This document shows positions 1 through 9,131 of a DNA stretch of 64,000 nt, piece after piece. The notes beneath the pieces were generated by a model that saw nothing but the letters and a program-made list of their open reading frames with translations, was not told the origin of the DNA and did no database searches. Both the position numbers and the translations under genes were made by a program. Origin of the DNA: Paenibacillus antri (lineage in GTDB: Bacteria; Bacillota; Bacilli; Paenibacillales; YIM-B00363); the NCBI RefSeq assembly GCF_005765165.1, contig NZ_VCIW01000013.1, positions 1 through 64,000 on the forward strand. Reading direction: 5' to 3'. Position 1 is the stretch's first letter, and the number at the start of each line of letters is the position of its first letter.

Positions 1-141
1 AAAGCATCTAAGCGTGAAGCCCCCCTCAAGATGAGATTTCCCTGCTTGAAGACCCCATGTAGACGACGTGGTTGATAGGTTCGGGGTGGAAGCGCGGCAA
101 CGCGTGGAGCTGACGAATACTAATCGGTCGAGGACTTATCC
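1..141 (+). rRNA. rrl: 23S ribosomal RNA, 3' end (partial)
   Basis: The first 141 bases match the conserved 3' end of bacterial 23S rRNA, including the helix around GACGAATACTAATCGGTCG and the terminal GAGGACTTATCC. The 5' part lies outside the window. No 5S gene follows: tRNA-Ala begins about 73 bases after the end. A short hairpin (TTCAAGG / CCTTGAA, about 180-202) in this gap may be a processing stem. Confidence 0.93.
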
Positions 142-214
142 AACATTTTCGGATGAACATCTCAAGTTTCGCATCCAGTTTTCAAGGGGCAACATTCCTT
201 GAAGCATCGCGTAT

Positions 215-290
215 GGGCCCATAGCTCAGCTGGGAGAGCGCCTGCCTTGCAAGCAGGAGGTCAGCGGTTCGATCCCGCTTGGGTCCACCA
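215..290 (+). tRNA. tRNA-Ala (anticodon TGC)
   Basis: A full cloverleaf can be folded, with acceptor GGGCCCA pairing to TGGGTCC, the D-loop start TAGCTCAG, anticodon loop CTTGCAA and T-loop GGTTCGATCCC. CCA is encoded. It is the first tRNA of an array that is probably co-transcribed with the rRNA operon. Confidence 0.97.
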
Positions 291-294
291 ATAT

Positions 295-370
295 TCCCTG
301 ATAGCTCAGTTGGTAGAGCACTCGACTGTTAATCGAGTTGTCACAGGTTCGAGTCCTGTTCGGGGAGCCA
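295..370 (+). tRNA. tRNA-Asn (anticodon GTT)
   Basis: Acceptor TCCCTGA pairs with TCGGGGA. The anticodon loop is CTGTTAA, the T-arm is GGTTCGAGTCC, and CCA is encoded. It starts four bases after tRNA-Ala. Confidence 0.97.
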
Positions 371-374
371 TTAT

Positions 375-448
375 GGCGGCGTAGCTCAGCTGGCTAGAGC
401 GTACGGTTCATACCCGTAAGGTCGGGGGTTCGATCCCCTCTGCCGCTA
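375..448 (+). tRNA. tRNA-Met (elongator, anticodon CAT)
   Basis: Acceptor GGCGGCG pairs with TGCCGCT (G-T wobbles at both ends), the anticodon loop is TTCATAC and the discriminator is A448. The body closely resembles the Bacillus elongator tRNA-Met as I know it. CCA is not encoded (the sequence continues CTTAC), so the end must be added by nucleotidyltransferase, unlike its neighbours. Confidence 0.93.
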
Positions 449-458
449 CTTACATATC

Positions 459-533
459 GGCCCGTTGGTCAAGGGGTTAAGACACCTCCCTTTCACGGAG
501 GTAACAGGGGTTCGAATCCCCTACGGGTCACCA
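459..533 (+). tRNA. tRNA-Glu (anticodon TTC)
   Basis: Acceptor GGCCCGT pairs with ACGGGTC, the anticodon loop is CTTTCAC and CCA is encoded. Confidence 0.97.
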
Positions 534-539
534 ATTCGT

Positions 540-616
<77 letters not shown>

Positions 617-627
617 AATTTAATCGC

Positions 628-704
628 GGAGCCGTGGTGTAGAGGCCTAACATGCCTGCCTGTCACGCAGGAGACCGCGGGTTCGAATCCCGTCGGCTCC
701 GCCA
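628..704 (+). tRNA. tRNA-Asp (anticodon GTC)
   Basis: Acceptor GGAGCCG pairs with CGGCTCC, the discriminator is G701, the anticodon loop is CTGTCAC and CCA is encoded. Confidence 0.97.
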
Positions 705-710
705 TCGTTT

Positions 711-787
711 GTGCCCTTAGCTCAGCCGGATAGAGCGTTTGACTACGAATCAAAAGGTCGGGAGTTCGAATCTCTCAGGGCACGCCA
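711..787 (+). tRNA. tRNA-Arg (anticodon ACG)
   Basis: Acceptor GTGCCCT pairs with AGGGCAC, the anticodon loop is CTACGAA (A34 is normally edited to inosine) and CCA is encoded. It is the last tRNA of the array. About 200 bases without recognised features separate it from the first protein gene. Confidence 0.97.
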
Positions 788-994
788 TTTTCGTATCATG
801 AATTAGGAAATGCATAAACTGTTCGCCATTTATCGGTGGGAACGGTTTTTTTGTATTCTCCAGCCCTTTTCCCATAGTCCGGGCTTCTGCCGATTGTTGC
901 GGCGGTCCCGCATCCGTTACCATTGCATTGTATTGTCAGGATGGAGGGATTGCGGACGTTCCGTTCGGCTCGTTGGAAGGAAGGGTGAAGAGAC

Positions 995-1531
995 ATGGAA
1001 TTCGAAAGGCAGGAGCGAGAGCGGGAAGTGCGCGAACTGCTCGACCGCGGATACGACCTATTCAAGAATGGCGACTACGAACAGGCGCGGGCGGTGTACG
1101 CGAAGGCTGTGGAGCTGGCGCCCCGGAGCGCGGAAGCGCACGCATGGTTGGCCGCGGCATACGGTCGTCTGATCGACGAGGCGTGGAACTTGAAGGATAA
1201 GATCAAGCTGCTGCCGTTGTTGGAGGAGGAGATCGCGACCGCTCTCGACATCGACCCGGCGCTGCCGCTCGCAAGGCGCATGTACGGGGCTAAGTTGCTC
1301 AATACGCCGGATATGCTCGGCGGAGATCCGGCTGCGGCTGCGGTCGAATTCCGGTATTGTATCGAGAAGGGCATGGACGATGCGGATATCTGGGTGTTCC
1401 TGGCGGAATGTTACTTGAAATCGGACGAACCGGAGCAAGCGATAACCGCACTGCGGGAGGCGCTCGCGCGCGAGCCGCAACACGAGCAGGCGCTCCGTTG
1501 GTTGGAAGAAACGAGGAAAACGCAAGAATAA
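995..1531 (+). CDS. TPR-repeat protein, stand-alone copy of a ligase tail
   Basis: A soluble 178-residue helical protein made of tetratricopeptide repeats, a family that usually scaffolds protein-protein contacts. Repeat-like segments lie at about residues 12-45 and 130-170. There is no signal peptide or membrane segment. The striking feature is its close similarity to the C-terminal ~170 residues of the AMP-ligase at 6502-8277: both share the strings [28 protein letters not shown] and LGGDPAAAA. This implies a duplication or a domain exchanged between free and fused forms. The ATG follows GGAAGGAAGGG at a slightly long spacing. A bidirectional hairpin ends the gene. A role as partner of the aryl-ligase operon is inferred. 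Confidence 0.9.
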   Translation: MEFERQEREREVRELLDRGYDLFKNGDYEQARAVYAKAVELAPRSAEAHAWLAAAYGRLIDEAWNLKDKIKLLPLLEEEIATALDIDPALPLARRMYGAKLLNTPDMLGGDPAAAAVEFRYCIEKGMDDADIWVFLAECYLKSDEPEQAITALREALAREPQHEQALRWLEETRKTQE

Positions 1532-1534
1532 AAA

Positions 1535-1572
1535 AGAAAGCCCTAAGCCGTCATAAGGCTTAGGGCTTTCTT
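1535..1572. terminator. bidirectional rho-independent terminator
   Basis: AAGCCCTAAGCC (1538-1549) pairs with GGCTTAGGGCTT (1557-1568), with A-rich and T-rich flanks. It sits between converging genes and can serve both. Confidence 0.85.
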
Positions 1573-1587
1573 GCGTGCGGGAAATGG

Positions 1588-1872
1588 TCAGTCGTAAAAA
1601 CCCGATGTAATGTCCGCGGAGTCGACGGTCTGCAGGCGTCGCAATCCTCCGTCCATAAGCTCTTGTCCTGCGGCAAAGACACCGGCCTTCAGCGCTTCGG
1701 AGAACTTCCCGAGCGTGACGGCGGAAGTTTGGTTCTCGGCGTTCCCGCCTATCGCTCTCAGTTCGCTGCTGGTCCGTTCGACGCCGGCTCTGACGGCGGC
1801 TGCGACGATCGGCTTCATCTCTCGTTGGACTTGCTTCAAGGCTCTCTTCATGAAGGAGCTTTTCTTCGCCAT
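1588..1872 (-). CDS. small alanine-rich helical protein, paralog of 11275-11556
   Basis: A 94-residue protein of no recognised family, predicted mostly helical and rich in Ala, Lys and Glu, with no membrane segment. It resembles the product of 11275-11556: both start with a basic segment and share a pattern of the type LGKFSEALKAG...GQELMDGGLRRLQ against LAGKLLDAVKLG...GEQLISAGLEAFE. The start is the ATG at 1872 because AAGGAGGTGAT lies just upstream; a GTG three codons earlier lies inside that ribosome site. It is the last gene of a minus-strand operon with two TPR-like proteins and a beta-propeller protein. Function is unknown. Confidence 0.82.
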   Translation of the reverse strand: MAKKSSFMKRALKQVQREMKPIVAAAVRAGVERTSSELRAIGGNAENQTSAVTLGKFSEALKAGVFAAGQELMDGGLRRLQTVDSADITSGFYD

Positions 1873-1911
1873 GCATATCACCTCCTTTCCTAAGGACTTC
1901 GGACGGGAGGC

Positions 1912-2673
1912 CTAACGGCGGCGGCGCTTCTTCCTCTTCTTCCGACGTTGTTCTTCCCTCCGACGGGCCTCCTCCTCTTTCTTTCGTTGGTTTTCCGCCC
2001 AAGTTTGGAGCGCTCTAGCGGTCGCTTGCGCGGCGATGCCGAGCAAAATCGAAGAGGCGCCGCTCTCCTGGGGGACGACTTCCACCTCCGGCTTGCCGGC
2101 GAGGGATTGAAGCCGTTCCGTAACGAGCCGTCGAAGTTCCGGATCAATGGACATGCCATCCAATTTTCTCAAGGTTGCTATCGCATCCCGGTTTCGTCCG
2201 ATTCGGCTGTAGGCATCGCCAAGATCATAGACGAGCTGCGAGTATTCCTTGTCCGTGAAAGAGACTTCATTCCGTTCTTTACGATCGACGAGGTAGGCGA
2301 AGTCTTCGATCGCCGTCGCCGTTCGGCGGAAGTGCTTCTCCGGCAGTTTATTGCACGCCTTCCCGCGGAGCACGCGAATCATGTCGTCCTTCGGGCTGGC
2401 GCGTACCGCGGCGTCGAGCAGCTTCAAGCCGGCTTTCGACCACCGCAGCTTCTCCAGCGGCTTCGTCTTGTCCCGGGCCATCAGAATCATTATGCTGCCA
2501 TGGTAGGCGTCCGCGAGCGGATCGCCGGGATGCTTCGCGCGCAGCCGCTCCAATAAGCGATGCGCTTCGAGCACGGCGGCCTCGTCGCCGGCCAGGCCGT
2601 CCTGGTACAACGGGAGGATCGACTCGAGCGTAACGCCGGCGTCGGTAACGTGAGCTTGCGTAGGATCGGTCAA
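1912..2673 (-). CDS. TPR-like protein with very basic C-terminal tail
   Basis: A 253-residue protein. Residues ~20-180 form a helical TPR-like region and the last ~30 residues are almost only Lys, Arg and Glu (RRKKRKKRRRR end), which suggests nucleic acid or acidic-surface binding. The helical part is clearly related to the product of the adjacent gene 2694-3167: both have the block TAIEDF(A/T)YL(V/L) and a YHGS/YYGS-type motif near residue 60. A short Ala-rich hydrophobic stretch lies at ~205-220. It belongs to the minus-strand operon 4097-1588. Function is unknown. Confidence 0.85.
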   Translation of the reverse strand: MTDPTQAHVTDAGVTLESILPLYQDGLAGDEAAVLEAHRLLERLRAKHPGDPLADAYHGSIMILMARDKTKPLEKLRWSKAGLKLLDAAVRASPKDDMIRVLRGKACNKLPEKHFRRTATAIEDFAYLVDRKERNEVSFTDKEYSQLVYDLGDAYSRIGRNRDAIATLRKLDGMSIDPELRRLVTERLQSLAGKPEVEVVPQESGASSILLGIAAQATARALQTWAENQRKKEEEARRREEQRRKKRKKRRRR

Positions 2674-2693
2674 TGGATTCCTTCCTTTCTAGA

Positions 2694-3167
2694 CTAATGA
2701 GATGGAGCCCGCTTACCGGCGTTCCGGTAGGCGGTGGCCAAATGTTGCCTTAGCTCCTCGGCTTGTTTGGGCGTTAATTTATCGCCTTTCTTCTCAAGCA
2801 AATATGTGAAGTCTTCGATCGCCGTCGCGGAGCAGCGGAAGAACGACTCGGGCAGCCGCAGGCAAACATGCGCGCGCAGCAGCCGAATCTCCTTGCGGGT
2901 CGGATCCATCGATACGGCTCGATGCAGCGCATCCAGACCTTCCTGCGCCTTCTCGGCCTTCTCGAGCGGGTGCGCGGCGTCGCGCCCCAACAACGCCATC
3001 GAGCTGCCGTAATACGCTTCGATCAACGCATTGTCCGGTTCGAGCTCCCGGAGCTTACGCAGGATCTCGTTCGCGTTCTTCACCGCTTTCTTGTCTCCGT
3101 CCACGCCTCGGCTATGAAGCCTCTTGGCTTCCTCCAATTGCTTCTTTACGGTGTTGTCTTTCGTCAT
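2694..3167 (-). CDS. TPR-like protein, paralog of the next gene
   Basis: A 157-residue soluble helical protein with TPR-like repeats. It shares the conserved block ATAIEDFTYLL and the order of segments with the first ~150 residues of the product of 1912-2673, so the pair arose by tandem duplication; this copy lacks the basic tail. The ATG is 7 bases after the stop of the upstream propeller gene, with GGGAGGTTGATC as ribosome site inside that gene's end, so translational coupling is likely. Function is unknown. Confidence 0.85.
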   Translation of the reverse strand: MTKDNTVKKQLEEAKRLHSRGVDGDKKAVKNANEILRKLRELEPDNALIEAYYGSSMALLGRDAAHPLEKAEKAQEGLDALHRAVSMDPTRKEIRLLRAHVCLRLPESFFRCSATAIEDFTYLLEKKGDKLTPKQAEELRQHLATAYRNAGKRAPSH

Positions 3168-3173
3168 ATTCGA

Positions 3174-4097
3174 TCAACCTCCCGGAGATGGTTCCGCATC
3201 GACGACGAGAATCTGGTACACCTGTTGCGCCGGTAGCGGTACGAAACGGGAGATTCTGTACTCGGGATGATAGACGTAAATCCCGCCGTCCAAGCTGCAA
3301 TTCGAAAACTCGTGCGGGATGCGCAGCACATGCCTCATCCGGCTCTGCCCGATAAAGATCGTGCGATCCGCGAAGGCGAGACCGCGCGTAAAGCCCGGCA
3401 GCCGAATCGAAGTTCCGTGATTTCCGTCTCCTTCGACGACGGCGCGGAACGTCATCGAATCGCAATACGCCAGCCGTCCGTCCCGCACCGTAACCGTGTG
3501 AGGCATATAAAGCCCCCCTGTCACGACGTGTTCCGCCGGTTCGACGACGAGGCTTCCGTCGGGCCGGAAGTCGGTCAGGTCGACGGCGACGATCGCGCCG
3601 TGTTTGCCGGTCGGGTCTAAATACCATCGATCATAGGGAGAAAACATAGAGACGTATAAGGTGTGCCCATGCAGCCAAATATCGTTCAGATGGAGGACGT
3701 CTTTGTCGGACGCATGGAACCGGATTTCTCCCGTTCGCCGGAACGTCTCGACTTCGTAGCAGCCGACCGTATTCGTCGCCGTCTCCACGATCAACGCATG
3801 CGAATCGCTCCAACCGGATACTCCGTGAAAATCGAGCTTTCGGTGCTTCGTCTTGGAGACGAGCCGGAATCGACGGTCCAAGGCGAGGATGTGATTGTCG
3901 TCGGTCGCCACGATCAATCGTTCCCCGGCCCAGGCCATCCCCGAGCAAGTGCCCGCGTACAGCTTCTTCATCTCGTTCTTTTCGAAATCCAAATAAAACA
4001 ACCCGCCTTCGTCGGCTCCGCCGGCCGGGCAGCTGACGAGCAGCCGGGATTCGACATGTCGAAAATCGGGATCCTCCTTCAAGCCGTGCAATAACAC
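3174..4097 (-). CDS. beta-propeller protein of the DUF4915/TIGR03032 type
   Basis: A protein of about 307 residues with repeated beta-strand blades, for example LLVSCP...GGLFYLD, GMAWAGERLIVATDD and LHLNDIWLHGHTLYVSMFS, which I associate with the DUF4915/TIGR03032 group of predicted six-bladed propellers. There is no signal peptide. The frame is open upstream to 4184, but the GTG at 4097 is preferred because GGAAGGAGGAG sits seven bases before it. It heads the minus-strand operon with the two TPR-like genes and the small helical gene. Related proteins occur near glycan or peptide biosynthesis genes; here the neighbour is the aryl-ligase operon. No enzymatic residues can be assigned. Confidence 0.72.
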   Translation of the reverse strand: MLLHGLKEDPDFRHVESRLLVSCPAGGADEGGLFYLDFEKNEMKKLYAGTCSGMAWAGERLIVATDDNHILALDRRFRLVSKTKHRKLDFHGVSGWSDSHALIVETATNTVGCYEVETFRRTGEIRFHASDKDVLHLNDIWLHGHTLYVSMFSPYDRWYLDPTGKHGAIVAVDLTDFRPDGSLVVEPAEHVVTGGLYMPHTVTVRDGRLAYCDSMTFRAVVEGDGNHGTSIRLPGFTRGLAFADRTIFIGQSRMRHVLRIPHEFSNCSLDGGIYVYHPEYRISRFVPLPAQQVYQILVVDAEPSPGG

Positions 4098-4270
4098 GGA
4101 ATCTCCTCCTTCCTCGCGTTTCTGTCTTTTCATAGTTGTTACCATATGTACTCCAAGCGCTCGGCGGTTGGATGATCTACTCACTTTTCCAAAATTGTAC
4201 CTTTGTCCGAGTCAAGCCGGATAATCTATGCATCTCTTAAAGAGTAATTAGGGAAAGGAGGGAGAGACGT

Positions 4271-4408
4271 ATGACGAAAGAAAAACGAAGCAAGGAAGAG
4301 AAAAAAGCCGCAAAAGCGGATAAGAAACTGAATAAAGGGAACGCTCGCGACACGCGGGAACTAGAGGGCGGAAAAGAACAACCGAGAGAGGAGCATACGG
4401 AACAGTAA
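4271..4408 (+). CDS. small highly charged protein (45 aa)
   Basis: A 45-residue ORF preceded by AAAGGAGGGAGAG at ideal spacing. The product starts MTKEKRSKEEKK, is almost entirely Lys, Glu, Arg, Asp and Gln, and has no hydrophobic core, so it is probably disordered. It lies between the divergent minus-strand operon and cysC, and a terminator follows it. Function is unknown. Confidence 0.6.
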   Translation: MTKEKRSKEEKKAAKADKKLNKGNARDTRELEGGKEQPREEHTEQ

Positions 4409-4464
4409 TCTCGCTCTCCGGTCCCTCTAGAGAGAAAGCATAGGAAACGATAGGCAATCTACCT

Positions 4465-4491
4465 ACGATTGAGAGAATCAATCGTTTTTTT
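4465..4491 (+). terminator. rho-independent terminator
   Basis: ACGATTGA (4465-4472) pairs with TCAATCGT (4478-4485) and is followed by a run of seven T. It ends the small-protein transcript 38 bases before the cysC start. Confidence 0.85.
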
Positions 4492-4528
4492 ATGACCTGC
4501 GGCGCGGAGAGCCCAAGGAGGGGTATAT

Positions 4529-5125
4529 GTGTCGAAACGCCATCTTACATGGCATCCGTCCCACATCGGAAGAGAAGAACGCCGACGACTGAACGATCAC
4601 GGGAGCTGCGTCCTATGGTTCACCGGTCTGTCCGGATCGGGGAAGTCCACGTTGGCCTACGAGGTGGAAAAGGAGCTCTACCGCCTGCGCTGCCGCGCTT
4701 ACGTGTTGGACGGCGATAACATCCGCCACGGGTTGAACAAAAACCTGGGCTTCAGTCCCGAAGACCGGACGGAAAACATTCGCAGAATCGCGGAAGTCGC
4801 CAAGCTGTTCGTGGATGCGGGCATCGTGACGGTGACGGCGTTCATCTCGCCCTATCGGGCGGACCGCGAGACGGCGCGCGCGATGTTCCGCGAAGGGGAC
4901 TTCATTGAAGTGTACGTGAAGTGTTCGCTCGACGAATGCGAGAGGCGCGATCCGAAGGGGCTGTATCGGAAGGCGAAAGCAGGGGAAATCGCGGATTTCA
5001 CCGGCGTCTCGGCGCCGTACGAAGCGCCCGACAAGCCGGAGATCGTCGTGTCGTCGGATCGGCAATCGATCGAACAATCGGTCGCGTGCATTATGAATTA
5101 TTTGCGAAACGGAGGATTCGTATGA
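4529..5125 (+). CDS. cysC: adenylylsulfate (APS) kinase
   Basis: Phosphorylates adenosine 5'-phosphosulfate with ATP to give PAPS, the sulfate donor of sulfotransferases and the substrate of PAPS reductase. The 198 residues contain the Walker A loop GLSGSGKST (~33-41), the conserved [16 protein letters not shown] segment, the motif FISPYRADR and the lid region [12 protein letters not shown]...FTGVSAPYE. Length is normal for the family. The GTG start has AAGGAGGGG upstream. Its stop overlaps the ATG of the next ligase gene. No sulfurylase, reductase or sulfotransferase lies nearby, so its position at the head of an aryl-ligase operon suggests a dedicated use, which is inference. Confidence 0.93.
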   Translation: MSKRHLTWHPSHIGREERRRLNDHGSCVLWFTGLSGSGKSTLAYEVEKELYRLRCRAYVLDGDNIRHGLNKNLGFSPEDRTENIRRIAEVAKLFVDAGIVTVTAFISPYRADRETARAMFREGDFIEVYVKCSLDECERRDPKGLYRKAKAGEIADFTGVSAPYEAPDKPEIVVSSDRQSIEQSVACIMNYLRNGGFV

Positions 5126-6468
5126 AGCTTCAATCTCATAAGATGACGGTTTCCGTCGATGAGCATACCTCCCATTTGGAAGCGTTCAAAGCATTCTTTA
5201 AGCGATTGGACGACGAGGGCGTCACGATCGAGAAGCTTCCTCGGGAAAGCATCGACGACTATCACCTGCAAGCGATCAACGCCACGCTGGCGCATGTTTG
5301 GGATAACAACGCGTTTTACCGCCAAAGCCTCGTCGAGGCAGGCTTCGCGGAACCGAAGATCGACAGTCTGGAGCAGCTCGCTTCCGTGCCGATGCTGCGG
5401 AAGGACGTCATTCGCGGGGATAAAATGAAGATCTTATGCGTCGAGCCGAAGGAGATCGGCCAGGTGCACTTGACGAGCGGCACCTCGGGGAAGCCGATCT
5501 ACACGTCTTACACGCTTGCGGATCAGTATGTGTACGATCTGCTGCCCAAGTATTTAGAGCTGTTTAAGGAGTCCGACGAAGACGTCGCGGCGATCGCGCT
5601 GCCGTACGAGTTCGCGCTTCCGGGTCTCGGATGGCAGCGGCTGTTCCAATTCGCGTTCGGAACGGCGGTGTTGTCGCTCGGGAAAGGGGGGTATATGGCT
5701 CCCGTCGACAAGTCGTTGGAATTAATGAAGGAATATCAGGCTACGGTGCTCGCGACGACGCCGTCCTATGCGGCGCTGCTGGCGGAAGAGAGCGAGCGGT
5801 ATGGCATCAAGCTGGGCGAGGATATTCGGCTGAAGAAAATTTGGCTGACCGGCGAAGGCTGTTCGGCTACGTTCCGCGAGCGGCTGGAGCAGTGGTGGGG
5901 CTGCGAGGTGTCGTTCTTCTACGGCTCGACCGAATGCGGAGTCGTCGGTATCGAATGCAGCGAGCATCGGGGTTACCATGTGGCGGAGGGACATGTCAAG
6001 GTCGAGATCGTCGATCCGTCCACGGGCAAGAAGCAACCGTACGGCAAGACCGGCGAGATCGTCGTGACGACGCTGCTGCGCGAGGGCATGCCGATGGTGC
6101 GTTATCGCAGCGGAGATATCGGTTATTTACAGAAATCCCAATGCGCGTGCGGGATCACCATGGACGTACTTCACTTGCGCGGCCGAATGGAAAGCATGCT
6201 GCGCCTCGGCGGCATGGACTACTCTCCGTTCCTCATCGAACACTTCCTGATGGAGTTGCCGGACGTCGGCATGTGGTATCACCTCAAGATGAATCAAGGC
6301 GAGCTGACGATCGAAGCGGAGCCGTTCCGAACGACGCTCAGCGACGAACAACTTGCCGACAACATTCGCGAGCATATGGCGGAGAGGATCGGCGTGAATT
6401 GCAACGTCGTCGTCAGACGCGATATTCCCCGGACGTTCGGGAAGGCGACGCGCATTTTCCAAAGCTAA
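5122..6468 (+). CDS. PaaK-like AMP-forming aryl/acyl-CoA ligase
   Basis: A 448-residue adenylate-forming enzyme of the phenylacetate-CoA ligase family, predicted to activate a carboxylic acid with ATP. Visible motifs are the phosphate-binding LTSGTSGKP (~116), the substrate-site YGSTECG (~273), [10 protein letters not shown] (~331), a CACG cysteine pair, the hinge region [12 protein letters not shown] and a C-terminal GKATR with the expected catalytic lysine. The start is the ATG at 5122, which overlaps the cysC stop; longer in-frame versions lie inside cysC. No phenylacetate degradation gene is present. With DAHP synthase and a chorismate-lyase-like protein downstream, an aromatic acid made in situ is the likely substrate. 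Confidence 0.88.
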   Translation: MKLQSHKMTVSVDEHTSHLEAFKAFFKRLDDEGVTIEKLPRESIDDYHLQAINATLAHVWDNNAFYRQSLVEAGFAEPKIDSLEQLASVPMLRKDVIRGDKMKILCVEPKEIGQVHLTSGTSGKPIYTSYTLADQYVYDLLPKYLELFKESDEDVAAIALPYEFALPGLGWQRLFQFAFGTAVLSLGKGGYMAPVDKSLELMKEYQATVLATTPSYAALLAEESERYGIKLGEDIRLKKIWLTGEGCSATFRERLEQWWGCEVSFFYGSTECGVVGIECSEHRGYHVAEGHVKVEIVDPSTGKKQPYGKTGEIVVTTLLREGMPMVRYRSGDIGYLQKSQCACGITMDVLHLRGRMESMLRLGGMDYSPFLIEHFLMELPDVGMWYHLKMNQGELTIEAEPFRTTLSDEQLADNIREHMAERIGVNCNVVVRRDIPRTFGKATRIFQS

Positions 6469-6501
6469 GGGTTTCCGATCGATGGGAGAGGAGGTGCACC
6501 G

Positions 6502-8277
6502 ATGAACGACAACCATAGAGAACGAGAGCGAAAATTTCAAAGCTTGCTGCAACGCCTACCGAAATCCCCGCTCTATAGGGAGAAGCTGTCCGGGATCCGG
6601 CTGCAGGGCATCGGATTGAACCGCATCGGGACGCTGCCGTTCACGACGAAAGAGGAGCTGCGGGCCGCCGGCGTCTTCGGTCATCTGGCGGTCGACCCGA
6701 AGGACGTGGCACAGTACCACGAATCGACCGGAACGACGGGGGAGCCTTCCGCCTCCTGGTTCACTCGAGAAGATCTGGAGGTCGGCGGAAGACAGTTGAC
6801 GGAGTGCGGCGTGAACTTGACCGCCGACGATCTGGTGTTAATTCGATTCCCGTACGCGATGGCGCTGCCGGCGTTCCTGATGCAGGCGGCGGCTTGGCAG
6901 ACGGGAGCGGGCGTCGTGCCCGCGAGCGGCCGGACGGTCGTGACGCCGTACCCAAGGGTACTGGCGCTCATGAAGCGGCTTCGCGTGACGGTGTTGGCGG
7001 GGCTCCCGCGCGAGATGGAGCTGTTGGCCGAGACGGCCCGGCTCGTCGGGATGGATCCGATCCACGATTTTCCCGCGCTGCGGGCGATCTGCGTCGCCGG
7101 GGAGTTGACGGGCGATAAGCGGAAGCAGCATCTAGAGAAGCTGTGGGGCGTCCCCGCGTTCAATCTTTACGGTTCTACGGAAACGGGGAATATCGCCGCC
7201 ATGTGCGAATTCGGAACGATGCATGTCGTGGAGAGGGATTTCTACGTGGAGACGCTGCGAGAAGACGGCGCCGCCCCCGTCGAGTCGGGGGCGAGAGGGT
7301 TCGCGGCGGTGACGACGTTGTCCCACCAAGCTTCTCCGCTGCTGCGCTATTTCAATGAAGACATCGTCTCGATCGAGCCGGCCGCTTGCCCTTGCGGACG
7401 AACCGGGAGCAAGCTGGTGCATTACGGCAGGGGCAAGGATCGCCTCCGCTTCGGCGACCTCGCGCTAGACGCATTAGACGTCCAGGAGGCCGTCTATTCG
7501 TTGTCTCCGGTACCGGATGCATGGCAGGCGGTGGAGCGGGAGGAGGGACTTCACTTCCTGCTCGACTCGCACCGGTCCGACGAGTGGGCGTTGGATGAGG
7601 TTTCGTCCCGGTTGTCGGCGCGGCTGCAGGTGCCCGTCACCGTCGAAGCCGCAGCATTGCTGGACCGCGGCGAGCTGACGAACAACGCTCCGTCTACGAA
7701 GCCGGTATATATTCGGAAGCTCGATCGCGGCGCCGCGACGACGCGGCCGCCGGTCGAGCCGCTCCAGGAGCTGCTGCGGCTCGGCCGCCGCGCGTTGGCC
7801 GACGGACAATACGACCGCTCGCGCGAATGGCTGAAGAAGGCCGTGGCCGTCGCTCCTCGGAGCGCCGAAGCGCACGCGTGGTTGGCGGCAGCGTATGGCC
7901 GTATGATCGAAACGGCCGACATGCTGGAAAAGATGAAGCTGCTGCCCTTGCTCGAGGAGGAGATCGCCGCGGCGTTCGAGCTCGATCCGTCGCTGCCGAT
8001 CGCTAGGCGAGTGAACGGGGCTAGACTGCTATATACGCCGGAATCGTTGGGCGGCGACCCGGCGGCGGCCGCGGACGAGTTTCGGTATTGCATCGACCGC
8101 AAGATGGACGAAGCGGACGTCTGGGCGTCGCTCGGGGAATGTTACGTCAAGCTGGGAAAGACGGAGCAAGCGGTCGCCGCGCTTAGGGAAGCGTTGTCCC
8201 GCGATAAGTCGCATGAACGAGCGAACGAACTGTTGTCCGAACTGGAAAGAGAAGGGAGTGCTCGTCATGAGCGATAA
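6502..8277 (+). CDS. PaaK-like adenylating enzyme fused to TPR domain
   Basis: A 591-residue two-domain protein. Residues ~1-410 form a PaaK-like AMP-binding enzyme with STGTTGEPS (~76), LYGSTETGN (~221), the cysteine motif CPCGRTG and the hinge-like [11 protein letters not shown]. No clear A10-type GKxxR motif is seen, so a full CoA-transfer cycle is uncertain. Residues ~425-585 are a TPR domain closely matching the separate protein at 995-1531. It follows the first ligase by 33 bases, with GGGAGAGGAGGTG as ribosome site. The TPR part probably docks a partner protein. Fusion of this ligase type to this TPR is unusual in my knowledge. Confidence 0.87.
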   Translation: MNDNHRERERKFQSLLQRLPKSPLYREKLSGIRLQGIGLNRIGTLPFTTKEELRAAGVFGHLAVDPKDVAQYHESTGTTGEPSASWFTREDLEVGGRQLTECGVNLTADDLVLIRFPYAMALPAFLMQAAAWQTGAGVVPASGRTVVTPYPRVLALMKRLRVTVLAGLPREMELLAETARLVGMDPIHDFPALRAICVAGELTGDKRKQHLEKLWGVPAFNLYGSTETGNIAAMCEFGTMHVVERDFYVETLREDGAAPVESGARGFAAVTTLSHQASPLLRYFNEDIVSIEPAACPCGRTGSKLVHYGRGKDRLRFGDLALDALDVQEAVYSLSPVPDAWQAVEREEGLHFLLDSHRSDEWALDEVSSRLSARLQVPVTVEAAALLDRGELTNNAPSTKPVYIRKLDRGAATTRPPVEPLQELLRLGRRALADGQYDRSREWLKKAVAVAPRSAEAHAWLAAAYGRMIETADMLEKMKLLPLLEEEIAAAFELDPSLPIARRVNGARLLYTPESLGGDPAAAADEFRYCIDRKMDEADVWASLGECYVKLGKTEQAVAALREALSRDKSHERANELLSELEREGSARHER

Positions 8278-9100
8278 ATGGCAAAAGGCGAAGCCGCAGC
8301 TCCTCGCAAGCCGCATCCGGCACAGCGAGGACACGGTCATTCGCGTCAAGGACGTTGAAGTCGGGGGCTCTTCGCATGTGCTGGTCGCCGGACCTTGTTC
8401 GATTGAATCGCGGGAGCAGCTATACGCGGTTGCGGACGCCTTGAAGAAGTCGGGCGCGACGATTCTGCGGGGGGGAGCGTTCAAGCCGAGGACGTCTCCG
8501 TACGATTTCCAAGGGCTGGGCCACGAAGGCCTTCGCATCATGAAGGACGTGGCGGACGAAGTCGGGCTCGTCACGATCAGCGAGATCATGAGTCCGACGT
8601 TGATCGAAGCGGCTGCCGACTACGTCGATATTTTCCAAATCGGGGCTCGCAACATGCAAAACTTCGACCTGCTGAAGGCCGTCGGCGAGACGAAGGTGCC
8701 CGTGCTGTTGAAGCGGGGGCCCTCCGCGACGCTCGAGGAGCTGATTTTGGCGGCGGAATATATTCTCAAAGGCGGCAACGACCGCGTCATGTTGATCGAG
8801 CGCGGGATCCGGACATTCGAGACGTGGACTCGCAATACGCTCGATATTTCGGCCGTTCCGATCTTGAAGCAGGAGACGCACCTTCCGGTTCTCGTGGACG
8901 TCAGCCATTCCACCGGCAGGAAGGATATCCTGTTATCTTGCGCGAAGGCCGCGCTCGCCGCCGGCGCGCACGGCATCATGGTCGAGGTGCATCCGAATCC
9001 GCCGGCGGCGCTGTCCGACGCGAAGCAGCAGATCGATATCGAGGAATTTCATGCGTTCTGGAAGGGACTCCTCGACTCGGGGTTGTATCATGGCGCGTAA
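8267..9100 (+). CDS. aroF: 3-deoxy-7-phosphoheptulonate (DAHP) synthase
   Basis: Catalyses the first step of the shikimate pathway, joining phosphoenolpyruvate and erythrose 4-phosphate. The 277-residue protein shows type I-beta/KDOPS-like features: AGPCSIES (~39), [16 protein letters not shown] (~64), [19 protein letters not shown] and [10 protein letters not shown]. There is no fused chorismate mutase or ACT domain, so no obvious feedback control is built in. The ATG at 8267 overlaps the preceding gene by 11 bases, with GAAGGGAG eight bases upstream. As an extra copy inside a ligase operon it probably raises chorismate supply for a dedicated product (inference). Confidence 0.93.
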   Translation: MSDKWQKAKPQLLASRIRHSEDTVIRVKDVEVGGSSHVLVAGPCSIESREQLYAVADALKKSGATILRGGAFKPRTSPYDFQGLGHEGLRIMKDVADEVGLVTISEIMSPTLIEAAADYVDIFQIGARNMQNFDLLKAVGETKVPVLLKRGPSATLEELILAAEYILKGGNDRVMLIERGIRTFETWTRNTLDISAVPILKQETHLPVLVDVSHSTGRKDILLSCAKAALAAGAHGIMVEVHPNPPAALSDAKQQIDIEEFHAFWKGLLDSGLYHGA

Positions 9101-9131
9101 CGATAGGTCGTGACGGGGAGGAGGCATTACC

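Noticed and set aside
788-994. Small overlapping ORFs after the tRNA array
   Set aside because: They lack ribosome sites and recognisable composition and overlap the TPR gene in other frames.
5122-8277. Phenylacetate degradation genes
   Set aside because: PaaK-like motifs are present but no epoxidase, ring-opening or beta-oxidation genes accompany them; the neighbours are biosynthetic (DAHP synthase, chorismate-lyase-like).
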